A stretch of DNA of 64,000 bases, taken from Berkiella sp963829835. Lineage in GTDB: Bacteria > Pseudomonadota > Gammaproteobacteria > Berkiellales > Berkiellaceae. The position numbers were made by a program, and so were the translations under genes. The notes below the pieces were generated by a model. It was not told the DNA's origin, made no database searches, and was given only the letters and a program-made list of their open reading frames with translations. Below are positions 18,601 through 26,152 of this stretch, piece by piece; positions within the stretch are counted from its first letter, which is position 1, and every line of letters begins with the position of its first letter. Location: NCBI GenBank assembly GCA_963829835.1, contig CAWHKC010000004.1, positions 2,914,001 to 2,978,000 of the forward strand, read 5' to 3'.

Positions 18601-19254
18601 ATTTTTGTTTGGTAAAACCGCATCCAGTTGCTGAGTTTCTTCATTTTGATAAACGCTAAAATCTGGATGAACTCGATGTAATTGATTAAGGACTTGAGGC
18701 GTTAAAGCTTCTCTATAGGTCATTGTAGGGCTATGTGTTTTAAGATGTTGCCGGATTGCCTTGCGTAACGGGCTTTGGATATTATCCAAAGTTATAGTTT
18801 CGATGGAAAGAGACAATCCACTCATCGACTGATGCAATTCTTTTTCACTATCAGCGCTTTGCATTTGAAATGCAATACTCGTAAAAGGGAGCTCTTTTAT
18901 CAAGGAGCGATAACTATCATCTAAGATAACCACTAAACCACCCTGATACTGTTTAGCCAGTTGATCGAGTCTAGCACTCAACTCTAAGCCTATCCTTTGT
19001 TTAATGTGATCTAATAGCGTCTCCAGGTTTGTTGAGGTCGGATTTACATTAACTTGTGATGGGGCTAAAGAATGCCATTGAAACTCTTTATCGCCATTGT
19101 GTGCAAAGGCATTATCATCTGTACCACAAAAAGCTCGGTAACCGTAGATCTTCAAAAAGAGGCGTTGCTTGGAAAATCCTTGCAACAATAACGAAGCATT
19201 ATTCGTATAAATAATAATTGGGGCGACGGGGTGAGATTGAACACTGGCGAGCAT
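15691..19254 (-). CDS. Very large protein with two methyltransferase-like plus LRR-like units
   Basis: A 1187-residue protein starting at ATG 19254 (AGGA 6 nt upstream; a TTG further up is not needed). It contains an internal duplication. Unit A (about residues 420-680) has VFALGCGDGNELTNF and MKGLGLDINPSNF. Unit B (about 890-1160) has LFSIGCAAGDELSF and CRAVGIDINPRNF. These are motif I and the acidic end of strand 2 of class I SAM-dependent methyltransferases. Each unit then has a basic patch (SKRAVKRSSRKLLD; LKRGIKRTRAKQFH) and an LRR-like stretch (LDLSLSADPLRD...LKQVDLSWTYM; LDLSFSASPLRD...IKQIDLSWTKM). The N-terminal 400 residues are unrecognised. No signal peptide. It is an effector candidate; the substrate is unknown. 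I am confident of the duplication and fairly confident of the Rossmann motifs. Confidence 0.8.
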   Translation of the reverse strand: MLASVQSHPVAPIIIYTNNASLLLQGFSKQRLFLKIYGYRAFCGTDDNAFAHNGDKEFQWHSLAPSQVNVNPTSTNLETLLDHIKQRIGLELSARLDQLAKQYQGGLVVILDDSYRSLIKELPFTSIAFQMQSADSEKELHQSMSGLSLSIETITLDNIQSPLRKAIRQHLKTHSPTMTYREALTPQVLNQLHRVHPDFSVYQNEETQQLDAVLPNKNMDEFEKAALRVYQKLGVVSHFVQSEQPLLVISDIHGPNLEKINNLREEFPINWGAFIALKSACLHLKEIQTDQKPLINLKASIVKMTLSLPGGFEIQVGALQLIQLTLFCQGANAYVLAKTLKRDLIGYFLDEKQVQHFTVCMEKAGAVVERAFENQGKPRVLPWHKKLAKDIYQEHERSFYAQMPHLMASLFIQSLYANASLLVRAKSNGVHVFALGCGDGNELTNFREACTQEGVAMKGLGLDINPSNFKEQTNNIQLVAADAKDLKYWVAPHEKSSSLKVAIFNGFLIPQVLSGTQQATHVLQQTRCFDVVYISGSQSVLITQSMAKAMGYDVKTVSELYVLTKSNNERRKNYLSKRAVKRSSRKLLDCLDLSLSADPLRDTQLFDNGELSLLKQVDLSWTYMEVEEFKQLFERLAGLNITNLKIIISGEEQWLDYFSLLTLGTSFELIQRKDFCREEVNAFAPGESKALKIYKSLPYEVPGVDYLKRKAKENIEETYNWLQAFLKLLTPITEQDKVLTSRLSYSVATLKWPKGHRIKQMRLFSPHINAENPLTHELKDLLGDTAAEGSILPDFEKIRLMVTYNDGKKEVYKFPRPHLSIDVRVKLSTYGYTEELLSRLPEECKMDWRDDLATNFYIPANVIVPFYQNHHRRYIPPKLFCALAANQQWLITARLHGVNLFSIGCAAGDELSFTQSYFRNKGLQCRAVGIDINPRNFPKQTDITYIEGDMRQLQTLIAPYCNNASLKIGMFIGSLARQCLSNGMIEALDVLQQAKDMDLMMLSGATDPVMTTWVAKGIGWKTKGCSISKDMEEDGSKKSPIMRYNVFMLYKMTDQERKQYLLKRGIKRTRAKQFHCLDLSFSASPLRDISLFTYEDLKSIKQIDLSWTKMSDIEATSLFATITRLAIPSLKIIVSSKESWLTKVESLKNFECFIREDHLPDEIPFISPSNARLLGIYEQLPVKKLTR

Positions 19255-19454
19255 GGGACATCCTAAATTTAGCAATCAAACTACATGAATTTTCTTGCTG
19301 CATTATAGCGCCGAATAAAACTGTAACTCAAGAAAGGCAATGGCAGATAATTCAAAGAAGAGGCTTCTACTTAAATATCACTTAATTCACCTATATGTAT
19401 GCTACCATGAGTGAAATCAGAGATTATTCCTAAAAAATAAATTGGAAATTTGGC

Positions 19455-20282
19455 ATGAAAAATAAATTTAAATATTATTTATTCTATACCGCTCTAATTT
19501 CAGTTTCTCAGTTATCCTTTGCTGAAAGTGACAGCGATTTAGCTCAAAAACTTACTAATCCTGTTGCTGATCTCATTAGTGTTCCCTTTCAAGGAAATTA
19601 CAATACTCATCTGAACCCAATCAGCAGTGGCCACCAATATTATGTCAATTTCCAACCAGTCATACCGATTAGCATTTCAGAAAATTGGAATCTCATATCA
19701 AGAACCATCGTACCTATCATTGATCAAACCAATGGTGTTCCATTCACAGGTACTCGTTTTGGTCTATCTGATACCTTACAAAGCTTGTTCTTTTCTCCTA
19801 AAAAACCTACTGAAAGTGGCATAATTTGGGGATTGGGACCTGCGATTCAAATTCCAACTGGCACGCAAACTTTGTTAGGCACTGGCAAATGGGCGATTGG
19901 TCCAACAGCTGTTGTCCTGAAAATGTCAAAGGGATGGACTTATGGGATCCTTGCTAATCATTTATGGTCATTTGCTGGAAACGAGGAAAGAGCTTCTCTG
20001 AATCAAACTTATATGCAACCATTTTTATCTTACACCACTAAAACGGCATGGACTTACTCTTTGAATTCAGAATCAACATATTATTGGAATTCAGATGATT
20101 TATCGATGCCATTTAATCTTCAGATCTCAAAATTAATTAAGATAGGTCACCTGCCAGTCAGTATAGGTGGAGGACCACGTTACTTTGCTGTCGATTCCGA
20201 TAATGGCCCAAGAAACTGGGGCGCACGTGCAGTAGTAACTTTGCTTTTTCCCACAGATGATTCAAAAGCTTCAAAAAAATGA
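19455..20282 (+). CDS. Outer-membrane beta-barrel protein (phenol-degradation MetA / 'neuromedin U'-type family)
   Basis: A 275-residue protein with a clear signal peptide (residues 1-23, cut after LSFA). The rest alternates polar and aromatic residues as in beta-barrels, with family-like pieces LISVPFQGNYN near residue 40, YYVNFQPVIPISISENWNLISRTIVPI and WGLGPAIQIPTGT. These resemble the transporter-like outer-membrane proteins often mislabelled neuromedin U. Its role is not established; small-molecule passage is possible. GGAAA lies upstream of the ATG. It is convergent with the next gene, 20 bp away. Confidence 0.75.
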   Translation: MKNKFKYYLFYTALISVSQLSFAESDSDLAQKLTNPVADLISVPFQGNYNTHLNPISSGHQYYVNFQPVIPISISENWNLISRTIVPIIDQTNGVPFTGTRFGLSDTLQSLFFSPKKPTESGIIWGLGPAIQIPTGTQTLLGTGKWAIGPTAVVLKMSKGWTYGILANHLWSFAGNEERASLNQTYMQPFLSYTTKTAWTYSLNSESTYYWNSDDLSMPFNLQISKLIKIGHLPVSIGGGPRYFAVDSDNGPRNWGARAVVTLLFPTDDSKASKK

Positions 20283-20302
20283 TTATGAGTGACTTTTGAT
20301 GA

Positions 20303-21343
20303 CTATGGTCGATATCCTTTATGTTTTTCTTGCGGATATATCTGTGGAATTTGCTGCGGCGGTTTAACTGGGTGATGAGAATCGCGATGGTTGTTAAATT
20401 GCGTAGTGAGAGGCTTTGAGGTCTTATGTAAAACAGCATCATCAACTAAAATACGGCGCTCTTCCTCTGCTTTGTGGGAAGACAAAGCCTTTTCTTTAAC
20501 TTGGATAGCTGTATCTAGTACTTTTATCTCTTTTTTTACTTCTTTTGTTAATGTTGTATGCTGCGCTTCAAGCGCTTTTTCTACATCTTTGTTAACAGCT
20601 GTTTTGACTGGGTTAACATAACAATGCAGGGTTAGACTTAAAGCATCCAATTTTTCTGTTAAATATTTATTTTCGATATTTTTCAACACAGTCCGCTGTG
20701 ATTCTGGTATTTTATCATAGGGCCATTTTTTATATCTCTCATCTATAGAATCCATATTTGATTTAACCTCATGTGTGGCTATGCTTAAATTTTGAATTCT
20801 TTGATGAAAATGTAACAGTACCTCATGTTTTTTTGTCTTGAGTTCTAAATTTTTTATTGAACTACGCAGTCCATCGATCATTTCTTGATTGTCTTTTGAA
20901 GGGTTTTTTTGGTCCTTAATTTCCTTTATTTTTGCCTCAGTACTTTCGATTTGTTCCTTATAAATCTGTAATTTTCTATGTGAAAATGAAAACGGATCTT
21001 GTAATGCCGTAATTTTATCTTTAAGAAGCTGTCTGTCTTTTTCTGCCTGTTGCGTTACAATCTCTTTTTGCTTCTCATAAGAAGGGTCAGTGGGTGAAAG
21101 TGAATTTAAGTATTTTTCATCATTTGCCATGCTTTCTTGTAATTTCAAGATAGATTCTTTTTCAAGCTCTATTTCTTCTTTGCCAAGTTGCTTAATATCC
21201 TGAAATTTGCTGAGATTATCTTGTGCAAGACTTGCATTTTCTCTTGCTTCTTGCAAGCTGCTCCAATTATCATCGAGGTTATTTCGAAGTGTTTGAAGAA
21301 CTAAAATCTCATCTTGCAAGGTTTTCTGGTTTTCAATAGCCAT
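20303..21343 (-). CDS. Long coiled-coil protein
   Basis: A 346-residue protein. ATG 21343 (MAIENQKTLQDE) is chosen because AGGAG lies 6 nt upstream; a TTG at 21361 precedes it. Almost the whole length to about residue 300 is heptad-rich and charged (DEILVLQTLRNNLDDNWSSL, KQIESTEAKIKEIKDQK-type segments), so a rod-like coiled coil is likely. The last 35 residues are Pro/His/Gln-rich and disordered. There is no signal peptide or membrane segment. I do not recognise a family. Coiled-coil proteins of this kind are common among Legionellales effectors, but it could be structural. Confidence 0.7.
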   Translation of the reverse strand: MAIENQKTLQDEILVLQTLRNNLDDNWSSLQEARENASLAQDNLSKFQDIKQLGKEEIELEKESILKLQESMANDEKYLNSLSPTDPSYEKQKEIVTQQAEKDRQLLKDKITALQDPFSFSHRKLQIYKEQIESTEAKIKEIKDQKNPSKDNQEMIDGLRSSIKNLELKTKKHEVLLHFHQRIQNLSIATHEVKSNMDSIDERYKKWPYDKIPESQRTVLKNIENKYLTEKLDALSLTLHCYVNPVKTAVNKDVEKALEAQHTTLTKEVKKEIKVLDTAIQVKEKALSSHKAEEERRILVDDAVLHKTSKPLTTQFNNHRDSHHPVKPPQQIPQIYPQEKHKGYRP

Positions 21344-21583
21344 AGCATTCTCCTGTTGCAAATATATTCAGGTCTTTCGCATTTAAAATAATGATCCTTA
21401 CAATCTTATAAGATAGTAGCGTTTAATGGGGAAAAGAGAGAATATGCATGTTTTTATATGAATCAGACCTGCGTTTATCACTAGATTGTAAATGCAGCAA
21501 TGCTGGTCTGGATAGCTCCTCATTTGGCAGCAATTGGAACTATTAAAACCATATAATATAGTGTACAACTGATATGAGTAGAA

Positions 21584-21919
21584 ATGAGAAACCTTGATAG
21601 CATGTTGGGTGTAAATTTGAAAGTACTTACCTTAGATGAATGTATGATTGTATCTGGTGGCGAAGACGATACCTTCGATCTAAACGACGTGTTTATCATG
21701 ATTGAAAAAGGCGAAGAAAAGTTGTTGCTATTAGGAACCCTTCTTGCTTTTGGCGCAGGGTATCTTGGCGCTAAAATTGCAGCGCCGTATGGCATAGGTT
21801 ACGGTTTTGCAGGCGCTGTTGGTGGTACCATAGCAGGCGCCTATTTTGTTCCTGTGGCTTTTATACTGACTTACTCCATGGTTGATCAATCTTACCGTTA
21901 TTTTAAATTTGTTAAATAA
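21584..21919 (+). CDS. Small hydrophobic peptide with a double-glycine-type leader (bacteriocin-like candidate)
   Basis: A 111-residue product. The N-terminus carries LTLDECMIVSGG ending at residue 26, which fits the Gly-Gly leader consensus of class II bacteriocins and microcins (L..E...VSGG). After the GG come an acidic stretch (EDDTFDLND) and then a long hydrophobic, Gly/Ala-rich segment with GxxxG-type motifs (LAFGAGYLGAKIAAPYGIGYGFAGAVGG), ending in a basic tail. This is what a pore-forming peptide precursor looks like. No C39 peptidase-type ABC exporter or obvious immunity gene lies nearby, so it may be an orphan. It could instead be a small membrane protein. GAG is 5 nt from the ATG. 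Confidence 0.6.
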   Translation: MRNLDSMLGVNLKVLTLDECMIVSGGEDDTFDLNDVFIMIEKGEEKLLLLGTLLAFGAGYLGAKIAAPYGIGYGFAGAVGGTIAGAYFVPVAFILTYSMVDQSYRYFKFVK

Positions 21920-22006
21920 AGTATTAAGACACCTCTAACGCAATTTTAAATTTGAATAACTTGCAATTGCTTGCTAATCAGGCAACTCCACTAAAGGTCC
22001 AGGTAA

Positions 22007-22729
22007 TCAGGAATTCAATTCCCAATCTTTGAGTTTCTTGCGAGCAGTCCCATAATTGCCAAGTTGGTAGACAGATGCCTTGACTGGCGAAAAAGTGAAC
22101 TCATTGAACGGTTCTTTGAGCATTGCCTTTAAGTAATCCTGAGAAGCTATGCCGATAGTAACATGCGGATTAAAATTCTTACCCGTTGCATGGGGTACAA
22201 AAGTCGCAACGTATTCGATTGTCGGTTGGTTAATATTGGGATCTTCAGGGGTAGTAAAATAAGCTGCCGCTGTCCCCGTTTTTGCAGTGTAAGGAGCAAC
22301 GACTTCAATCAATTTTTGTTGCAAGCCAAGTAAATTTTCTGTGGGTTCAATCACGATGCCCGCAAGACCTTCAGTTTTCCAAGGGATGTAGTAGTACTTG
22401 TGAGCCTTTAAGCGCCAGCTGGCAGCCTTTTCTTTATCTAGAACATTACTTACTGCAGCAAATATTTTATCGAGATCGGCTGTTTTCACATAGCGTTGTA
22501 ATATGGATATGTGGGGATGGTGTGATGCGTCCAGTACGAAGCCTTTAGGGAAATCCTTCAGCAAACGGGCATTAGCTTCCTCAGCATGCTTGATCATTGT
22601 TGCATCTGGCTCTAAAGCTATATCAATAGCGGTAATAGCTTCTTGTTTCTTATCGGAATCTTTAGCATAGCTTTGCAGAGTTAATAATCCAATGACCAAT
22701 GTCACCCATATTTTATTAGATTTAAACAT
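22007..22729 (-). CDS. Secreted 2H-phosphoesterase-family (LigT / 2'-5' RNA ligase-like) protein
   Basis: A 240-residue protein with a signal peptide (MFKSNKIWVTLVIGLLTLQSYAKD). The two His motifs of the 2H family are visible: HPHISIL at about residue 72 and NPHVTIGI at about 192. Family members cleave or ligate 2'-5' or cyclic phosphodiester bonds; export to the periplasm is unusual. AGGGAG precedes the ATG. It lies 25 bp downstream of the HAD-phosphatase gene in the same direction, so the two probably share a transcript and may act on extracytoplasmic nucleotides. Confidence 0.85.
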   Translation of the reverse strand: MFKSNKIWVTLVIGLLTLQSYAKDSDKKQEAITAIDIALEPDATMIKHAEEANARLLKDFPKGFVLDASHHPHISILQRYVKTADLDKIFAAVSNVLDKEKAASWRLKAHKYYYIPWKTEGLAGIVIEPTENLLGLQQKLIEVVAPYTAKTGTAAAYFTTPEDPNINQPTIEYVATFVPHATGKNFNPHVTIGIASQDYLKAMLKEPFNEFTFSPVKASVYQLGNYGTARKKLKDWELNS

Positions 22730-22754
22730 GTTTTCTCCCTGTTTATGCTAGAGA

Positions 22755-23744
22755 CTACTTATCAAATGCAAAGACCTGTTTCCAATCATCTTTTATGCTA
22801 ATAAGTATCCAGCCATGACTTTTGGCTGCATCCAGTGCTTTGTCGAGCTTTCCAAAAGCAGTGTTGCGATCATAAGCGTATTCGCGCTTGGCGTCATCAT
22901 GATGAACTATCATGCCTAGTCTGGCTCCATCACCAGCTGTCGTCCACTCCAACATCTGATAATCTCCGTCAGAATTGCCAAAAGCTGCAATAGGACGACG
23001 ACCGATGTGATTTTCAATACCTACGGGTTTGCCCTCTTTATCATCAATGAAGTTTAATTCAGGTAGTCGAAGCAAGATTGGCTTGTTATTACGATCTTCA
23101 TATTTGAGTTTTATGCTACTACCCACAACCTGATCTGGCGGTATGCCATAAGTTTTTTGAGCCCAGGGGCGCATGAATTCAATCCCACCACCAGAAACGA
23201 TAAAAGTTTTAAAGTCATTAGTTCTAAGATATTCAAGTAATTCAACCATAGGTTTATAAACAAGTTCGGTATAAGGGACTTTAAATCTGGGATGGCGTGC
23301 TTTAGCAAACCATTTATTTACTATTTCTTCAAATTCTTCACTGGTCATTCCTGCGTGAGTAGCCATCACTAACTCAAAAGCCCCTTTTTCACCCAAACTT
23401 TCGAGCGCTTTCATGTCCCCTTCTAATACTGCTTTAAAAGGTTGTTGATTTTTCCATTCGGGATGATTTGGAGCAAGTTCTTTTACACGATCAAGTGCAA
23501 AGGCAAGTTGTGTGTAAATGGGATGCTCTAACCAAAGTGTTCCATCATTATCGAAAACAACAATGCGTTCACTTGCAGGAACAAAATCTTTTGTATTCTT
23601 CTGTTTTACTTTCTCAACAAAACTGATAATAGCTTGTTTGGTTGATCCCTCATTCCATGAAGGAAGAGGATCTTTTGCATAGGATATCCCTGATATTACT
23701 ATCAGCAGAACGCACGTAGTATATAAGTTAAATAGCTTTTTCAT
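22755..23744 (-). CDS. Secreted HAD-family phosphatase
   Basis: A 329-residue protein with a signal peptide ending near GISYAKD (residue 24). HAD motifs are present: the nucleophile motif I FDNDGTLW (DxDGT) near residue 65, motif II VSGGG near 193, and the Mg-binding acidic motif FGNSDGDYQML near 254. These fit a phosphoserine-phosphatase-like hydrolase acting in the periplasm on phosphate esters. It is the first gene of a two-gene set with the 2H-phosphoesterase. The ribosome-binding site is weak. Confidence 0.9.
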   Translation of the reverse strand: MKKLFNLYTTCVLLIVISGISYAKDPLPSWNEGSTKQAIISFVEKVKQKNTKDFVPASERIVVFDNDGTLWLEHPIYTQLAFALDRVKELAPNHPEWKNQQPFKAVLEGDMKALESLGEKGAFELVMATHAGMTSEEFEEIVNKWFAKARHPRFKVPYTELVYKPMVELLEYLRTNDFKTFIVSGGGIEFMRPWAQKTYGIPPDQVVGSSIKLKYEDRNNKPILLRLPELNFIDDKEGKPVGIENHIGRRPIAAFGNSDGDYQMLEWTTAGDGARLGMIVHHDDAKREYAYDRNTAFGKLDKALDAAKSHGWILISIKDDWKQVFAFDK

Positions 23745-23854
23745 TTTTGAATACTAATTAGTAACACATTAAAATTTTTACAATGTTTAGCCATTGAAAG
23801 TCAATTAGATTAATTCTGTATCTATATTGTTCAACTCATCTAGAATAAAAAACC

Positions 23855-24634
23855 TTATCCGATTTGCACAGTCAGCATCGAAATTGATCCGCCATCAACA
23901 CCTTCAACAGGGAAAAGTACTTTATCGCCGCTCTGGCTCGCAGCAAGCACGTAGAGCAGAGGTAAGTAATGATCAGGGGTTGGAATTGAAAGTGCCGCGT
24001 CTGGCCCAAGAGTCTCGTAACTCACAAGAGGCTTATAATCGCCGGCAAGGATCATCTGTCTGGCTGCAGATTCAAAACGCGTTGCCCAATCATAGGGATC
24101 ACGTGGATGTTGACCCCAAGCGTATGCATGAAGATTATGTACGAGATTGCCGCTGCCGGCGATCAGGACACCCTCTTCCCTTAGCGGAGCCAACTTCTTG
24201 CCGATCTCAAAATGGAATGATGCAGGTTTGTTCTCATTGATGCTGAGCTGTACGACAGGAATATCACCATCGGGGTAAACATGCCTCAGAACGGACCATG
24301 TACCATGGTCCAAGCCCCAGGAATTATCGAGTTTCACATCCAATGGAGCAAGAAGCTTCTGAACCCGTCTGGCAAGTGCAGGATCGCCGGGGGCTGGGTA
24401 TTGTACCTGATAAAGCTCGGGCGGAAATCCCCCGAAGTCATGAATGGTGCGTGGTGCTGTTGTGATGGTGACGCCGGTGTCGGGAACATACCAGTGTGCA
24501 GAAATCGACAAAATTGCTTTTGGCTTTGTAATCTGGGCCCCTATCTGTCGCCATGCCGCGGTGTAATCGTTATGCGTAATGGCATTCATCGGATTGCCAT
24601 GGCCAAAGAATATCACGGGTAACACGCTGGACAT
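23855..24634 (-). CDS. ygiD: 4,5-DOPA-dioxygenase-like extradiol ring-cleavage dioxygenase
   Basis: A 259-residue full-length member of the LigB/DODA extradiol dioxygenase family. Conserved pieces are FFGHGNPMNA near residue 10, ISAHWY near 45, HDFGGFPPELYQV-type sequence near 65, SWGLDHGTW near 105, and GSGNLVHNL near 160, which supply the metal-binding His residues. E. coli YgiD cleaves L-DOPA in vitro; the natural substrate is unclear. AAGAGG lies upstream of the ATG. Base composition differs sharply from its neighbours: two hand-counted 60-bp lines are 55 and 60 percent GC, against about a third in flanking genes. Recent acquisition is likely. Confidence 0.93.
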   Translation of the reverse strand: MSSVLPVIFFGHGNPMNAITHNDYTAAWRQIGAQITKPKAILSISAHWYVPDTGVTITTAPRTIHDFGGFPPELYQVQYPAPGDPALARRVQKLLAPLDVKLDNSWGLDHGTWSVLRHVYPDGDIPVVQLSINENKPASFHFEIGKKLAPLREEGVLIAGSGNLVHNLHAYAWGQHPRDPYDWATRFESAARQMILAGDYKPLVSYETLGPDAALSIPTPDHYLPLLYVLAASQSGDKVLFPVEGVDGGSISMLTVQIG

Positions 24635-24807
24635 CGACTTGGCCTCTTATCTAAAACGCTATTAGAAAAATAATAGCGCTAATTTTCAATATAGTTGAAT
24701 TATACCCTGATAAAACTACAGGTTTTAATTAGGTATTTTTACAGTATCTCGATAAATGGCCTTTTATCAAATGATAATGGTCGTGCTAAAATAATTAATA
24801 TGGTTTG

Positions 24808-24813
24808 TATAAT
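24808..24813 (+). promoter_or_regulatory. Candidate -10 box for the small secreted protein gene
   Basis: A perfect TATAAT lies 30 bp before the ATG at 24843. No good -35 hexamer is seen at the usual distance. Confidence 0.4.
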
Positions 24814-24842
24814 ATATTAGTAATGTTCTATTGGAATGAAAT

Positions 24843-25151
24843 ATGATAAAAAAGTTAACCATAATTGCTACTTTATTTCTTAGCTTAAATTGTGCTGCCA
24901 CAGAGTCTACCTCTACGCTAACAGATAAATGTACACTTTACCTGTCACATCACACGAAAATTCAAAATATACTGACAAGCACCATCCCAAACTATACTGA
25001 AAAAAAGGTGTCACTTGATACTGCCATTCTTGAACTCAGACAATTAGAAAATACTAATGATTATAATTACTGCTATGAAAATGATCCCGCTCTTCAACAA
25101 GCAACAAAGAAAACTATAGAAATGATCCTGCAAAAAAATAAACAACCATGA
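24843..25151 (+). CDS. Small secreted hypothetical protein
   Basis: A 102-residue product with a clear signal peptide (MIKKLTIIATLFLSLNCAA). A Cys sits at the end of the signal, but Asn precedes it, which is poor for a lipobox, so cleavage by signal peptidase I is more likely. The mature part is about 80 polar residues with two Cys (DKCTLYL and NYCYEND) that could form a disulfide. GGAATG lies upstream of the ATG. No family recognised. Confidence 0.65.
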   Translation: MIKKLTIIATLFLSLNCAATESTSTLTDKCTLYLSHHTKIQNILTSTIPNYTEKKVSLDTAILELRQLENTNDYNYCYENDPALQQATKKTIEMILQKNKQP

Positions 25152-25287
25152 GATTAAGCTTGTCTATAAACCCGGCTAAATTATGTCATAAAAAACATTA
25201 GACTTTTTTACTTGCAAATATTCTTTAATCATAGGAATATACCCCCGATTTACCTGTCATTTTTAAGTTGTAAAGCGGAGAGGATGT

Positions 25288-26097
25288 ATGCAGAACGGAC
25301 CCCAAATAATAAATTCACCAGAAGAAGCTGTTGCTCAAATTCAAGCGATCTTTAAAAAGTATATTGAAGAAAATAAAGGCTGGAAAGACAAAGCTGAAAA
25401 AGTGCGTTCTGATTTTTATACCGCCTTCCATTTAACGCCAGAGGGAAGTGTCCCAGTTAGTTTAAAATTATCATTAGATGAAATGAAAAAGTACGTTCAG
25501 GACAAAATGCTTCCACAATTTGTTTCACTATGGGCTAAAGCAATATGGTCGGATGGATGGAGTCATTTGCGTACGGATCTTGAGAACGCTGCAAAGAGCT
25601 GGCCAACGCAATTGCAGTACATGGAAAAACAATTTGAATTAATGTATAAAAAAGTGAAGGAGCTAGAGGCTGAGGTTATTCAACTCAAAGCGCTCAAAAA
25701 GCCTGAGATAGCTCAATCAGGCCCCGAGGTTCTCGTTGCTCCCCTTCAACAAATGCAGGTAGCAGATAATAAGAGATCAGAAAGCGAAGAAAACTTTAAA
25801 TTGTTGAATGATAGACTTGTAAAAGAGCTTTCTTTAATAAAAGCTAAACTCAAAGCACTGCAAGAATCTTCACAAAAAGCTACAGCAACTGAGTCTGCGC
25901 CCACTAGCGCTCCCATTCCAGTTCCAGTTCCAGTTTGCGCACCTACTCTTACTACAAATTCAACTTCAAGTGGAGCTGCAATCACTCACCAACATAAAGC
26001 AGAAAAGAAGAGTAAAAAAGAACGGCGTTCTGAAGCTGCTAAAACACGAGCAGCAAATGTGGTTCATGCTGCCCAACCTAAGACAGCTGCACCCTAA
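25288..26097 (+). CDS. Coiled-coil protein with a proline linker and strongly basic tail
   Basis: A 269-residue protein; GGAGAGGAT precedes the ATG. The N-terminal 115 residues are helical with several Trp. Residues 115-205 are coiled coil (LMYKKVKELEAEVIQLKALKK; LVKELSLIKAKLKALQ). Then come a Thr/Ser/Ala/Pro linker with IPVPVPV and a basic stretch HKAEKKSKKERRSEAAKTR near 237-255. That stretch could serve as a nuclear import signal or bind nucleic acid. The proline/alanine-rich middle recalls phasin-tail proteins, but I cannot make that call. No signal peptide. Effector candidate by setting. Confidence 0.65.
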   Translation: MQNGPQIINSPEEAVAQIQAIFKKYIEENKGWKDKAEKVRSDFYTAFHLTPEGSVPVSLKLSLDEMKKYVQDKMLPQFVSLWAKAIWSDGWSHLRTDLENAAKSWPTQLQYMEKQFELMYKKVKELEAEVIQLKALKKPEIAQSGPEVLVAPLQQMQVADNKRSESEENFKLLNDRLVKELSLIKAKLKALQESSQKATATESAPTSAPIPVPVPVCAPTLTTNSTSSGAAITHQHKAEKKSKKERRSEAAKTRAANVVHAAQPKTAAP

Positions 26098-26116
26098 AGT
26101 CCACATTCTATCGGTA

Positions 26117-26138
26117 TGGGCGCACCAGGATGCGCCCA
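26117..26138. terminator. Hairpin between convergent genes
   Basis: TGGGCGCA (26117-26124) and TGCGCCCA (26131-26138) form a perfect 8-bp GC-rich stem with loop CCAGGA. It lies between the stop codons of the coiled-coil gene and the opposing phosphoketolase gene, so it probably ends both transcripts. Confidence 0.65.
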
Positions 26139-26152
26139 GAGATAAGTTCTCA

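Noticed and set aside
23827..24240. A 137-codon plus-strand frame opposite ygiD
   Set aside because: Caused by the higher GC of ygiD, which lengthens antisense frames; no homology-like features.
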